A stretch of DNA of 64,000 nucleotides from Metapseudomonas otitidis (GTDB lineage: Bacteria > Pseudomonadota > Gammaproteobacteria > Pseudomonadales > Pseudomonadaceae), in contig NZ_FOJP01000007.1 of NCBI RefSeq assembly GCF_900111835.1, forward strand, positions 186,001 to 250,000. Direction: 5' to 3'. The notes under the pieces are model-generated. The model did no database searches, was not told the origin of the DNA, and was given only the letters and a program-made list of their open reading frames with translations. Both the position numbers and the translations under genes were made by a program. Below are positions 36,314-44,885 of this stretch, one piece after another. How positions within the stretch are numbered: position 1 is the stretch's first letter; every line of letters starts with the position of its first letter.

Positions 36314-37045
36314 ATGAAACAGGACATTCACCGCATACGACCCGGGCAGTCTGCCGGCCTCGGCGGCCACCCCGCCGAGGCCACCTTCGCCGCGCTGGTG
36401 GACGGCTGCCGGCGCTTCCGCGAGCAGGTATTCCCCGAGCAGCGGGCGCTGTTCCAGCGCCTGGCCCGCAGCCAGGCACCGCGCACCCTGTTCATCACCT
36501 GCGCCGACTCCCGCGTCGCCCCCGAGCTGATCACCCAGAGCGCCCCCGGCGACCTGTTCGTCACCCGCAACGTCGGCAACCTGGTGCCGGCCTACGGGCA
36601 GATGAATGGCGGCGTCTCCACCGCCATCGAATACGCCGTGCTTGCCCTTGGCGTGCAGCACATCATCGTCTGCGGCCATTCGGACTGCGGCGCCATGAAG
36701 GCGGTGCTGGCCCCCGAGACCCTCGGCCCCATGCCCACCGTGCGCGCCTGGCTGCGCCATGCCGAGGTGGCCCGCAGCCTGGTGGAGCGCAACTGCACCT
36801 GCGCTGCCCACGACACCCTCGGTGTGCTCACCGAGGAGAACGTGGTGGCCCAACTGGACCACCTGCGCACCCACCCCGCCGTCGCCGCCCGCCTGGCGGC
36901 CGGCCAGCTGTTCATCCATGGCTGGGTCTACGACATCGAGACCGCAGCCATCCGCGCCTACGACGCCGAGACGGGCGGCTTCCGCCCGCTGGAGGAGGCC
37001 AGCGCGAGCATGGCCACCCCGCGTCCCCGCTACCTGGCGTCCTGA
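36314..37045 (+). CDS. Beta-carbonic anhydrase 2 (tandem paralogue)
   Basis: 243 residues, ATG 36314 preceded by AGGAGGA. The catalytic core is the same as in the preceding gene: ITCADSRVAPELITQSAPGDLFVTRNVGN, ALGVQHIIVCGHSDCGAMKAVL, NVVAQLDHLRTHP, GQLFIHGWVYDIETAAIRAYDAE. The N terminus differs and is longer (DIHRIRPGQSAGLGGHPAE). Duplication is evident from near-identical cores. The SulP transporter follows 66 bases later with its own good ribosome site, so copy 2 and SulP are likely co-transcribed. Both copies keep all zinc ligands, so both should be active. Confidence 0.93.
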   Translation: MKQDIHRIRPGQSAGLGGHPAEATFAALVDGCRRFREQVFPEQRALFQRLARSQAPRTLFITCADSRVAPELITQSAPGDLFVTRNVGNLVPAYGQMNGGVSTAIEYAVLALGVQHIIVCGHSDCGAMKAVLAPETLGPMPTVRAWLRHAEVARSLVERNCTCAAHDTLGVLTEENVVAQLDHLRTHPAVAARLAAGQLFIHGWVYDIETAAIRAYDAETGGFRPLEEASASMATPRPRYLAS

Positions 37046-37111
37046 CGCCCGCCCCTTGCCACGGCACCCGCTCGGCTGCCGTGCCCCTTGCTGCGCTCAG
37101 GAGAACTCGCC

Positions 37112-38641
37112 ATGCGCCTTGCTGAACTCAAGAACACGTTGCCACGGGAGGCGCTCGCCTCGGTGGTGGTCTTCCTCGTCGCCCTGCCGCTGTGCATGGG
37201 CATCGCCATCGCCTCCGGCATGCCGCCGGCCAAGGGCCTGGTCACCGGCATCATCGGCGGCCTGGTGGTGGGCTGGCTGGCCGGCTCGCCGCTGCAGGTC
37301 AGCGGCCCGGCGGCCGGGCTCGCCGTGCTGGTCTTCGAACTGGTGCGCGAGCACGGCGTGGCCATGCTCGGGCCGATCCTGGTGTTGGCCGGCGCCCTGC
37401 AACTGCTGGCCGGCCGCTTGCGCCTGGGCTGCTGGTTCCGCGTCACCGCCCCGGCGGTGGTGCAGGGGATGCTGGCCGGCATCGGCATCCTCATCGTGTT
37501 GTCCCAGATCCACGTGATGTTCGACGCCAGCCCCCAGGCCTCCGGCCTGGACAACCTGCTGGCCTTCCCCGCCACGCTGCTGGAGGCGGCCCGCCAGTTC
37601 GGCCCCGGCGGCGACCTCGATGCCGCCCTGCTGGGGCTCGGCACCATCCTGGTGATGCTGGCCTGGGAACGCTGGCGGCCGGGCGCGCTGCGCTTCCTGC
37701 CCGGCGCGCTGGTCGGCGTCGGCCTGGCCACCCTGGCGGCCAGCGGGCTCGACCTGCAGGTGAACCGCGTGCAGGTGCCGGCCACCCTCGGCGAGGCCAT
37801 CGACTGGCTGCAGCCGGCGGACCTGCTGCGCCTGGCCGATCCGCAGCTGCTGCTGGCGGCGCTGGTGCTGGCCTTCGTCGCCAGTGCCGAGACACTGCTC
37901 TCCGCCGCCGCCGTGGACCGCATGCACAGCGGCCCGCGCTCGGACCTGGACCGCGAGCTGTCGGCCCAGGGCGTCGGCAACCTGCTGTGCGGGGTGCTCG
38001 GCGCGCTGCCGATGACCGGGGTGATCGTGCGCAGCTCGGCCAACGTCCAGGCCGGCGCGCGGACCCGCCTCTCGGCGGTGCTGCACGGCGCCTGGCTGCT
38101 GGCCCTGGTGGCGCTGCTGCCGGGCCTGCTGCAGCAGATCCCCATCGCCAGCCTGGCCGGTGTGCTGGTCTACACGGGGATCAAGCTGGTGGACTTCAAG
38201 AGCCTGCGCGGCCTCGGCCGCTACGGGCGCGCACCGCTGGCGATCCATGCCGCCACGGCGCTGGGCATCGTCGCCTTCGACCTGCTCACCGGGGTGCTGA
38301 TCGGCTTCGGTTTGACCCTGGCCAAGCTGGCCTGGAAGGCCTCGCGGCTGAAGATCGTCCTGGCGCCCATCGGCCCGAACGAGGCGGAGCTGCGCCTGGT
38401 GGGCGCAGCCACCTTCCTGCGGGTGCCGCAGCTGGCCGCGACCCTGGAGGGCGTGGCACCGAGCATGCGGCTGCATGTACCGCTGGACCGGCTCAGCTAC
38501 ATCGACCACGCCTGCATGGAGCTGCTGCAGGACTGGGGCCGCAACGCCGAGCGTCAGGGTGGCGAGCTGTGCATCGAGGCGCACGGGCTCAACCGGCGCC
38601 TGGAGGGGCGACGGCTGAGCCTGCGGGGGCGGACGGTCTGA
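37112..38641 (+). CDS. SulP-family transporter, probable bicarbonate/anion permease
   Basis: 509 residues; AGGAG before ATG 37112. About 10-12 membrane segments start with LASVVVFLVALPLCMGIAIASGMPPAKGLVTGIIGG and the SulP signature region LQVSGPAAGLAVLVFELV; AFVASAETLLSAAAVDRMHSG is also characteristic. A C-terminal STAS domain covers about 420-505 (LRLVGAATFLRVPQLAATLE, LDRLSYIDHACMELLQDWGR). Linked to carbonic anhydrase genes as PA0103 is, which favours bicarbonate over sulfate. Substrate inferred from context; some relatives carry sulfate. Confidence 0.87.
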   Translation: MRLAELKNTLPREALASVVVFLVALPLCMGIAIASGMPPAKGLVTGIIGGLVVGWLAGSPLQVSGPAAGLAVLVFELVREHGVAMLGPILVLAGALQLLAGRLRLGCWFRVTAPAVVQGMLAGIGILIVLSQIHVMFDASPQASGLDNLLAFPATLLEAARQFGPGGDLDAALLGLGTILVMLAWERWRPGALRFLPGALVGVGLATLAASGLDLQVNRVQVPATLGEAIDWLQPADLLRLADPQLLLAALVLAFVASAETLLSAAAVDRMHSGPRSDLDRELSAQGVGNLLCGVLGALPMTGVIVRSSANVQAGARTRLSAVLHGAWLLALVALLPGLLQQIPIASLAGVLVYTGIKLVDFKSLRGLGRYGRAPLAIHAATALGIVAFDLLTGVLIGFGLTLAKLAWKASRLKIVLAPIGPNEAELRLVGAATFLRVPQLAATLEGVAPSMRLHVPLDRLSYIDHACMELLQDWGRNAERQGGELCIEAHGLNRRLEGRRLSLRGRTV

Positions 38642-38644
38642 GGG

Positions 38645-39304
38645 TCAGGCGGTGGCGCAGGGCGCCGGGTCCAGCTGCAGCTCGACGCCGAGCTGGCGCG
38701 ACAGGCAGGGCCAGCGCTTCCACGCCGCCTCCACTTTCGGGTCGTGCAGCCGCGCGCGGTACTGCTGCACCGACTCGCGCTGGAACACGCCCGGGTCCAG
38801 CATGCCGTCCACCGCCAGGTGGACGGCCTCGTCCAGCTGGTTGGCGAAGGGCTCGCCGATGAGCTGGTGGGCGATCAGGTTGGCCACCGTGGTGTCCAGC
38901 GGGATCAGCGGCTCGCCCAGGTGGGCGATGTAGCGGTCGTTCACCTCCTCCACCAGGCGATGGGCCAGGTAGGCCTCGTCCAGCAGGCCGTCCAGCCCCT
39001 CGTGCCCGTGTACCACGCTGGGCGGCTGCAGGAAGAAGTGCTCGGCCACCTTCAACACCGGCTTCACCTCCGCCTCGATACCGGCTTCGGCCGCGACGCT
39101 GGCGGCGGCGTCGAGCACGTCCGGCACCTGGTCGATGTAGGCCGCGACGAAGCGCGAGAGCACCCCGTGGGCATCGTCGCCGGGCAGGCGGATGGCCGGG
39201 TGCAGGCGGGACAGCTGGGCATCGAGCAGGCGCGCCAGGTGGCCTTGGACGGCTTCCTGGGCGTGGGCCTGGCGGATCAGTTCGCGCAGGGCGAGGGTGT
39301 TCAT
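38645..39304 (-). CDS. Uncharacterised protein (PA0104-like)
   Basis: 219 residues, cytoplasmic, mostly helical. Begins MNTLALRELIRQAHAQEAVQGHLARLLDAQL and includes RFVAAYIDQVPDVLDAAASVAAEAGIEAEVKPVLKVAEHFF and DEAYLAHRLVEEVNDRYI. There is no signal peptide, membrane segment or known catalytic motif that I can identify. It is convergent with the SulP gene (3 bases between stops) and divergent from coxB; the same position is held by PA0104. GAGCAG lies before the ATG at 39304. Confidence 0.72.
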   Translation of the reverse strand: MNTLALRELIRQAHAQEAVQGHLARLLDAQLSRLHPAIRLPGDDAHGVLSRFVAAYIDQVPDVLDAAASVAAEAGIEAEVKPVLKVAEHFFLQPPSVVHGHEGLDGLLDEAYLAHRLVEEVNDRYIAHLGEPLIPLDTTVANLIAHQLIGEPFANQLDEAVHLAVDGMLDPGVFQRESVQQYRARLHDPKVEAAWKRWPCLSRQLGVELQLDPAPCATA

Positions 39305-39674
39305 GACTGCTCCTGATTCAGGACATGGGATGGGAAGAACAGACCTTAGCCTGCCGTGGCCGGCGGCTAAGACCGGATTGTCATAATCGCTTAACGCTTA
39401 TGCATCCAAGCGATAACGGGTCCCATTTACTTTACCAGCGAAGCCACGTCCGGCGCGGTCTGCAGCGTTGGGAACGTTCCGCACAGGATAAATTTCCCCG
39501 CGAATTGCCAGGTCGGACCCCCTGTCTATACTCCGACCCGAAGGCGTTACCTGATGACACCCGACTGTGCACCACGTGCTAGAGGTCGGCCGTTAAAGTC
39601 AGCCGTATTGACGACCGTCCCCCAGCCGCTGGCCCAGCCGGCGGGAAGAACAAGAACGATAAGGGGAACCCGCA
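39305..39674. promoter_or_regulatory. 370-base promoter region upstream of the cytochrome oxidase operon
   Basis: No gene is seen. It contains ATCGCTT / AAGCGAT inverted arms (39386-39392, 39408-39414) and GGTCGGA (39511-39517) / TCCGACC (39532-39538), the same arms as the palindrome before carbonic anhydrase 1. A shared decamer TTACTTTACC occurs at 39427-39436 and, inverted, at 35268-35277. Local AT-richness at 39380-39440 marks the likely promoter. In P. aeruginosa the aa3 genes respond to RpoS and RoxSR; no site for either was identified here with confidence. Confidence 0.45.
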
Positions 39675-40802
39675 ATGATGCGACATCCGCGTGCCTGGAT
39701 GGGATTCCTGCTGTGGTTGACGTTGACCCCGGTCCAGGCGGCCTGGACGGTCAACATGACGCCCGGCGCCACTGAAGTCAGCCAGACCGTTTTCGACCTG
39801 CACATGACGATCTTCTGGATCTGCGTCGTGATCGGCGTGGTCGTCTTCGGCGTGATGTTCTGGTCGATGCTCGTCCACCGGCGCTCCACCGGCCAGGAAC
39901 CGTCCCACTTCCACGAAAGCACCACGGTGGAGATCCTCTGGACCGTCGTGCCCTTCGTGATCCTGGTGGCGATGGCGGTGCCGGCCACCCGCACCCTGAT
40001 CAACATCTACGACACCTCCGAGTCGGAGCTGGACATCCAGATCACCGGCTACCAGTGGAAGTGGAACTACAAGTACCTGGGCCAGGACGTGGAGTTCTTC
40101 AGCAACCTGGCCACGCCCACCGACCAGATCCACAACAAGGCCGAGAAGGGTGAGCACTACCTCTTGGAGGTGGACGAGCCGCTGGTGATCCCGGTGGGCA
40201 CCAAGGTGCGCTTCCTGATCACCGCCGCCGACGTGATCCACTCCTGGTGGGTGCCGGCGCTGGCGGTCAAGCGCGACGCCATCCCCGGCTTCGTCAACGA
40301 GGCCTGGACCCGCATCGAGAAGCCCGGCCTCTACCGCGGCCAGTGTGCCGAGCTGTGCGGCAAGGACCACGGCTTCATGCCCATCGTGGTCGAGGCCAAG
40401 TCCCGCGAGGACTTCGCCAAGTGGCTCGACGAGCGCAAGGCCGAGGTGGCCAAGGTCAAGGAACTGACCGAGAAGGACTGGACCCTCGACGAACTGGTGG
40501 CCCGTGGCGACAAGGTCTACCACACCACCTGCGCCGCCTGTCACCAGCCCGAAGGGCAAGGCATGCCGCCCATGTTCCCGGCGCTCAAGGGCTCGAAGAT
40601 CGCCACCGGGCCGAAGGAAGGCCACCTCGACATCGTCTTCCACGGCAAGCCCGGCACCGCTATGGCCGCCTTCGGCAAGCAGCTGTCGGAGGTCGACATC
40701 GCCGCCGTGATCACCTACGAGCGCAATGCCTGGGGCAACGCCAAGGGCGACATGGTCACGCCCAAGGAAGTCCTGGCCCTCAAACAAGCCGAGGAGAAAT
40801 GA
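39675..40802 (+). CDS. coxB: Cytochrome c oxidase subunit II with fused cytochrome c domain
   Basis: 375 residues. Signal peptide ending PVQA-A (about residue 22), two membrane helices, then the periplasmic cupredoxin with the CuA site CAELCGKDHGFM (Cys/Cys/His/Met). The C-terminal extension has a heme c motif CAACH followed by QPEGQGMPPMFPAL, making this the caa3-like subunit II found in pseudomonad aa3 oxidases. Electrons pass from cytochrome c via this heme and CuA to subunit I. First gene of the cox operon; coxA begins one base after its stop. Confidence 0.97.
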   Translation: MMRHPRAWMGFLLWLTLTPVQAAWTVNMTPGATEVSQTVFDLHMTIFWICVVIGVVVFGVMFWSMLVHRRSTGQEPSHFHESTTVEILWTVVPFVILVAMAVPATRTLINIYDTSESELDIQITGYQWKWNYKYLGQDVEFFSNLATPTDQIHNKAEKGEHYLLEVDEPLVIPVGTKVRFLITAADVIHSWWVPALAVKRDAIPGFVNEAWTRIEKPGLYRGQCAELCGKDHGFMPIVVEAKSREDFAKWLDERKAEVAKVKELTEKDWTLDELVARGDKVYHTTCAACHQPEGQGMPPMFPALKGSKIATGPKEGHLDIVFHGKPGTAMAAFGKQLSEVDIAAVITYERNAWGNAKGDMVTPKEVLALKQAEEK

Positions 40803-40803
40803 C

Positions 40804-42408
40804 ATGAGTGCAGTGATCGATCCGGACCACACTGGTCACGATCATGCCGGGCATGATCACCACCACGGCCCGGCCAAGGGCCTGATGCGCTGGGTGCTCA
40901 CCACCAACCACAAGGACATCGGCACCATGTACCTGTGGTTCGCCTTCACCATGTTCCTGGTGGGTGGCTCCATGGCCATGGTGATCCGCGCCGAGCTGTT
41001 CCAGCCCGGCCTGCAGATCGTCGAGCCGGCCTTCTTCAACCAGATGACCACCATGCACGGCCTGATCATGGTCTTCGGCGCGGTGATGCCGGCCTTCGTC
41101 GGCCTGGCCAACTGGATGATCCCGCTGATGATCGGCGCGCCGGACATGGCCCTGCCGCGCATGAACAACTTCAGCTTCTGGCTGCTGCCGGCGGCCTTCG
41201 GCCTGCTCATCAGCACCCTGTTCAGCGCCGGCGGCGGGCCCAACTTCGGCTGGACCTTCTACGCCCCGCTGTCCACCACCTACGCGCCGGAGAGCGTCAC
41301 CTTCTTCATCTTCGCCATCCACCTGATGGGCATCAGCTCGATCATGGGGGCGATCAACGTGATCGCCACCATCCTCAACCTGCGTGCCCCGGGCATGACC
41401 CTGATGAAGATGCCGCTGTTCGTCTGGACCTGGCTGATCACCGCCTTCCTGCTGATCGCGGTGATGCCGGTGCTGGCCGGCTGCGTGACCATGATGCTGA
41501 TGGACATCCACTTCGGCACCAGCTTCTTCAACGCGGCAGGGGGTGGCGACCCGGTGCTGTTCCAGCACGTGTTCTGGTTCTTCGGCCACCCCGAGGTGTA
41601 CATCATGATCCTGCCCGCCTTCGGCGCGGTCAGCTCGATCATCCCGGCCTTCGCCCGCAAGCCGCTGTTCGGCTACACCTCGATGGTCTACGCCACCGCC
41701 TCCATCGCCTTCCTCTCCTTCATCGTCTGGGCGCACCACATGTTCGTGGTGGGCATCCCGCTCACCGGCGAGCTGTTCTTCATGTACGCCACCATGCTGA
41801 TCGCCGTGCCCACCGGGGTGAAGGTGTTCAACTGGGCCACCACCATGTGGCAGGGCTCGATGACCTTCGAGACACCCATGCTGTTCGCCGTGGCCTTCGT
41901 CATCCTCTTCACCATCGGCGGCTTCTCCGGGCTGATGCTGGCCATCGCCCCGGCGGACTTCCAGTACCACGACACCTACTTCGTGGTGGCCCACTTCCAC
42001 TACGTGCTGGTGCCCGGCGCCATCTTCGGCATCTTCGCCTCGGCCTACTACTGGCTGCCCAAGTGGACCGGCCACATGTACGACGAGACCCTCGGCAAGC
42101 TGCATTTCTGGATGAGCTTCATCGGCATGAACCTCGCCTTCTTCCCCATGCACTTCGTGGGGCTGGCCGGCATGCCCCGGCGCATCCCGGACTACAACCT
42201 GCAGTTCGCCGACTTCAACATGGTGTCCTCCATCGGCGCCTTCACCTTCGGCGCCACCCAGCTGCTGTTCCTGTTCATCGTCATCAAGTGCATCCGTGGC
42301 GGCAAACCCGCCCCGGCCAAGCCCTGGGACGGTGCCGAGGGCCTGGAATGGAGCGTGCCCTCGCCGGCGCCCTACCACACCTTCAGCACCCCGCCCGAGG
42401 TGAAGTGA
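40804..42408 (+). CDS. coxA: Cytochrome c oxidase subunit I
   Basis: 534 residues, 12 helices; catalytic subunit with heme a, heme a3 and CuB. Landmarks are MTTMHGLIMVFGAVMP (heme a ligand), FFGHPEVYIMILPAFG (CuB His with the cross-linked Tyr, and the Glu of the D channel, so type A1), WAHHMFVVG, and VVAHFHYVLVPG (heme ligands). The N terminus is unusually rich in histidine (residues 7-22, DPDHTGHDHAGHDHHHGP region) on the cytoplasmic side. ATG 40804 follows the coxB stop with AGGAG upstream. Confidence 0.97.
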   Translation: MSAVIDPDHTGHDHAGHDHHHGPAKGLMRWVLTTNHKDIGTMYLWFAFTMFLVGGSMAMVIRAELFQPGLQIVEPAFFNQMTTMHGLIMVFGAVMPAFVGLANWMIPLMIGAPDMALPRMNNFSFWLLPAAFGLLISTLFSAGGGPNFGWTFYAPLSTTYAPESVTFFIFAIHLMGISSIMGAINVIATILNLRAPGMTLMKMPLFVWTWLITAFLLIAVMPVLAGCVTMMLMDIHFGTSFFNAAGGGDPVLFQHVFWFFGHPEVYIMILPAFGAVSSIIPAFARKPLFGYTSMVYATASIAFLSFIVWAHHMFVVGIPLTGELFFMYATMLIAVPTGVKVFNWATTMWQGSMTFETPMLFAVAFVILFTIGGFSGLMLAIAPADFQYHDTYFVVAHFHYVLVPGAIFGIFASAYYWLPKWTGHMYDETLGKLHFWMSFIGMNLAFFPMHFVGLAGMPRRIPDYNLQFADFNMVSSIGAFTFGATQLLFLFIVIKCIRGGKPAPAKPWDGAEGLEWSVPSPAPYHTFSTPPEVK

Positions 42409-42409
42409 C

Positions 42410-42955
42410 ATGGACGGCGAGCTGGGAACCCGCCGCCTGATCCTGCGCCTGCTGGTGCTGGTGGTGGCGATGTTCGGCTTCGGTTTCGCCCTGGTGCCGA
42501 TCTACGACGTCATGTGCGTCGCCTTCGGCATCAACGGCAAGACCAACGCCAGCGCCTACGAAGGCAGCCAGGTGCAGGACGCCCAGCGCCAGGTGCGGGT
42601 GCAGTTCCTCGCCACCAACGCGGCGGACATGACCTGGGAGTTCCGCTCCAAGGCGGACGACCTGGTGGTGCACCCGGGGGCCAGCAACGAAATGCTGTTC
42701 ATCGCCCACAACACCACCGACAAGCCCATGACCGCCCAGGCGATCCCCAGCATCTCGCCGTCCAAGGCCGCCGCCTATTTCCACAAGACCGAGTGCTTCT
42801 GCTTCACCCAACAGGTGCTGCAGCCGGGCGAACGCATCGAGATGCCGGTGCGCTTCATCGTCGACCGCGACCTGCCGGCGGACGTGCACCACCTGACCCT
42901 CGCCTACACGCTGTTCGACATCACCGCCCGCAAGCCGCCAGTCGCCAAGAACTGA
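42410..42955 (+). CDS. ctaG: Cytochrome c oxidase copper-assembly protein CtaG (Cox11)
   Basis: Delivers copper to the CuB site of subunit I. 181 residues: one N-terminal membrane anchor (LILRLLVLVVAMFGFGFALVP), a single periplasmic immunoglobulin-like domain, and the copper-binding CFCF motif in HKTECFCFTQQVL with the C-x-C pair about residues 126-128. It begins one base after the coxA stop. Order coxB-coxA-ctaG-coxC is standard. Confidence 0.96.
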   Translation: MDGELGTRRLILRLLVLVVAMFGFGFALVPIYDVMCVAFGINGKTNASAYEGSQVQDAQRQVRVQFLATNAADMTWEFRSKADDLVVHPGASNEMLFIAHNTTDKPMTAQAIPSISPSKAAAYFHKTECFCFTQQVLQPGERIEMPVRFIVDRDLPADVHHLTLAYTLFDITARKPPVAKN

Positions 42956-42977
42956 GGCGCGCAAGGAGAACGACACG

Positions 42978-43865
42978 ATGGCTAGCCACGAGCAGTACTA
43001 CGTCCCCGCCCAGAGCAAGTGGCCGATCATCGCCACCCTGGGCATGCTCATCACCGTCTACGGACTGGGCACCTGGTTCAACGACCTCAAGGCCGCGCGG
43101 CCCGAGTCCAACGGCCCGCTGATCTTCTTCATCGGCGCCCTGTGCCTGGCCTACATGCTGTTCGGCTGGTTCGGCGCGGTGATCAAGGAAAGCCGCGGCG
43201 GGCTCTACAGCCCACAGATGGACCGCTCGTTCCGCTGGGGCATGAGCTGGTTCATCTTCTCCGAGGTGATGTTCTTCGCCGCCTTCTTCGGCGCCCTGTT
43301 CTACATCCGCATGTGGTCCGGCCCCTGGCTCGGCGGCGAGGGCGCCAAGGGCGTGGCCAACATGCTCTGGCCGAACTTCCAGTACACCTGGCCGCTGCTG
43401 AACACCCCCGATCCCAAGCTGTTCCCCGGACCCAAGGCGGTGATCGACCCGTGGCACCTGCCGCTGATCAACACCATCCTGCTAGTGTCCTCCAGCTTCA
43501 CCGTCACCTTCGCCCACCACGCGCTGAAGAAGAACAACCGCAAGCTGCTGAAGATCTGGCTGGCCCTGACCATCCTGCTCGGCGCCAGCTTCCTCGCCCT
43601 GCAGGCCGAGGAATATGTGCACGCCTACCACGAGCTGGGCCTGACCCTCGGTTCCGGCATCTACGGCGCCACCTTCTTCATGCTCACCGGCTTCCACGGC
43701 GCCCACGTGACCATGGGCACCCTGATCCTCACCGTGATGCTGGTGCGCATCCTGCGCGGCCACTTCGATGCCGAGCACCACTTCGGCTTCGAGGCCGCCA
43801 GCTGGTACTGGCACTTCGTGGATGTGGTCTGGGTGGGGCTGTTCATCTTCGTCTACGTGCTCTGA
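42978..43865 (+). CDS. coxC: Cytochrome c oxidase subunit III
   Basis: 295 residues, seven membrane helices, no redox centre; stabilises subunit I and proton uptake. Typical segments: MSWFIFSEVMFFAAFFGALFYIRMW, NTILLVSSSFTVTFAHHALK, LGSGIYGATFFMLTGFHGAHVTMGTLIL and FGFEAASWYWHFVDVVWVGLFIFVYVL. AAGGAGA before the ATG. Last structural subunit; it is followed on the other strand by the DUF2909 gene. Confidence 0.97.
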   Translation: MASHEQYYVPAQSKWPIIATLGMLITVYGLGTWFNDLKAARPESNGPLIFFIGALCLAYMLFGWFGAVIKESRGGLYSPQMDRSFRWGMSWFIFSEVMFFAAFFGALFYIRMWSGPWLGGEGAKGVANMLWPNFQYTWPLLNTPDPKLFPGPKAVIDPWHLPLINTILLVSSSFTVTFAHHALKKNNRKLLKIWLALTILLGASFLALQAEEYVHAYHELGLTLGSGIYGATFFMLTGFHGAHVTMGTLILTVMLVRILRGHFDAEHHFGFEAASWYWHFVDVVWVGLFIFVYVL

Positions 43866-43879
43866 ACCGCACGCAGGCA

Positions 43880-44083
43880 TTACCAGGTGGCGTGGGACAC
43901 CAGCTGGCCGCTGTAGAAGCCCCAGGCCACCAGCGCCAGGATCGACGCGGCCAGCACCACACGGAGGGTCAGGGCGTTCACCAGGCGGGGGCCCTTGCCG
44001 GCGTCCTTGACCAGGAAGAACAGCCCGCTGAACAGGCTGGCCACCATGGCCAGCAGCAACACCAGGATGAGCGCCTTGAGCAT
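43880..44083 (-). CDS. DUF2909 twin-transmembrane protein, antisense within the cox cluster
   Basis: 67 residues with two membrane helices (about 2-24 and 40-58) joined by the basic loop VKDAGKGPRLVNALTLR. Matches the DUF2909 twin-TM proteins that recur beside cox genes. It is the only minus-strand gene between coxB and sco: it converges with coxC (14 bases) and diverges from SURF1 (31 bases). A role in oxidase assembly is inferred from constant neighbourhood. Confidence 0.82.
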   Translation of the reverse strand: MLKALILVLLLAMVASLFSGLFFLVKDAGKGPRLVNALTLRVVLAASILALVAWGFYSGQLVSHATW

Positions 44084-44114
44084 GGGGCGACTCCGTCGAC
44101 AGAAGGGGGACGTC

Positions 44115-44885
44115 GTGCAGTATAGCCAGCCCTACCCGGGCACCCGGCGACCCCGGGCCCGGCGCTTCCGACCCGGCTGGGGCCCCACCCTGGCGGTGCT
44201 CCTGTTGCTGCCGCTGCTGGTCGGCCTGGGCCTCTGGCAGCTCGGCCGCGCCGAGGAGAAGCGCCAGCTGCTGGCCGGCTACGAAGCCCGCCGGCAGGCC
44301 GACCCGGTGAGCGTGCTGGACCTGGAGCGCCAGCCCGACCCCGCCTTCATGCGGGTGCGCCTGCAGGGCCGCTTCGACGCCCAGCACAGCCTCCTGCTGG
44401 ACAACCGCATCCGCAACGGCCGCCCCGGCGTCGAACTGCTGCAACCCTTCTACGACCCCGCCAGCGGGCTCTGGGTGCTGGTCAACCGGGGCTGGCTGCC
44501 CTGGCCCGACCGCCGCACCCCGCCGACCTTCGACACCCCCGCCGCCGCCCAGGTGCTCGATGCCTGGGCCTACGTCCCGCCCGGTGCCAGCCTCGAACTG
44601 CGCCACGTGGAGAGCCGCGACTGGCCGCAGCTGATCAACCAGGTGGACGCCACCGCGCTCTGGCAGCGCCTCGGCCGTGGCGGCCTGCCCCTGGAACTGC
44701 GTCTGGAGCCCGGCAGCGCCGCCTACGACACCGACTGGCCGGTGGTGGCCATGGGCCCCGAACGCCACCTGGGCTACGCCGTGCAATGGTTCGCCATGGC
44801 CGTCGCCCTCTGCGCCCTGTACCTCTACCTCGGCATCCGCCAAGCACGGGAGCTTCCTGATGACGCCCGCCCTCGCTCTGCCTGA
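44115..44885 (+). CDS. SURF1-family oxidase assembly factor
   Basis: 256 residues from GTG 44115 (AAGGGGG before it); an earlier ATG at 43995 would lie within the antisense gene. Two membrane helices flank a periplasmic domain: N-terminal LAVLLLLPLLVGLGLWQLGRAEEKR and C-terminal GYAVQWFAMAVALCALYLYLG, both SURF1 hallmarks. Middle motifs are LLDNRIRNGRPGVELLQPF and VLVNRGWLPWP. SURF1 helps insert heme a into subunit I. Overlaps the next gene by 26 bases. Confidence 0.9.
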   Translation: MQYSQPYPGTRRPRARRFRPGWGPTLAVLLLLPLLVGLGLWQLGRAEEKRQLLAGYEARRQADPVSVLDLERQPDPAFMRVRLQGRFDAQHSLLLDNRIRNGRPGVELLQPFYDPASGLWVLVNRGWLPWPDRRTPPTFDTPAAAQVLDAWAYVPPGASLELRHVESRDWPQLINQVDATALWQRLGRGGLPLELRLEPGSAAYDTDWPVVAMGPERHLGYAVQWFAMAVALCALYLYLGIRQARELPDDARPRSA

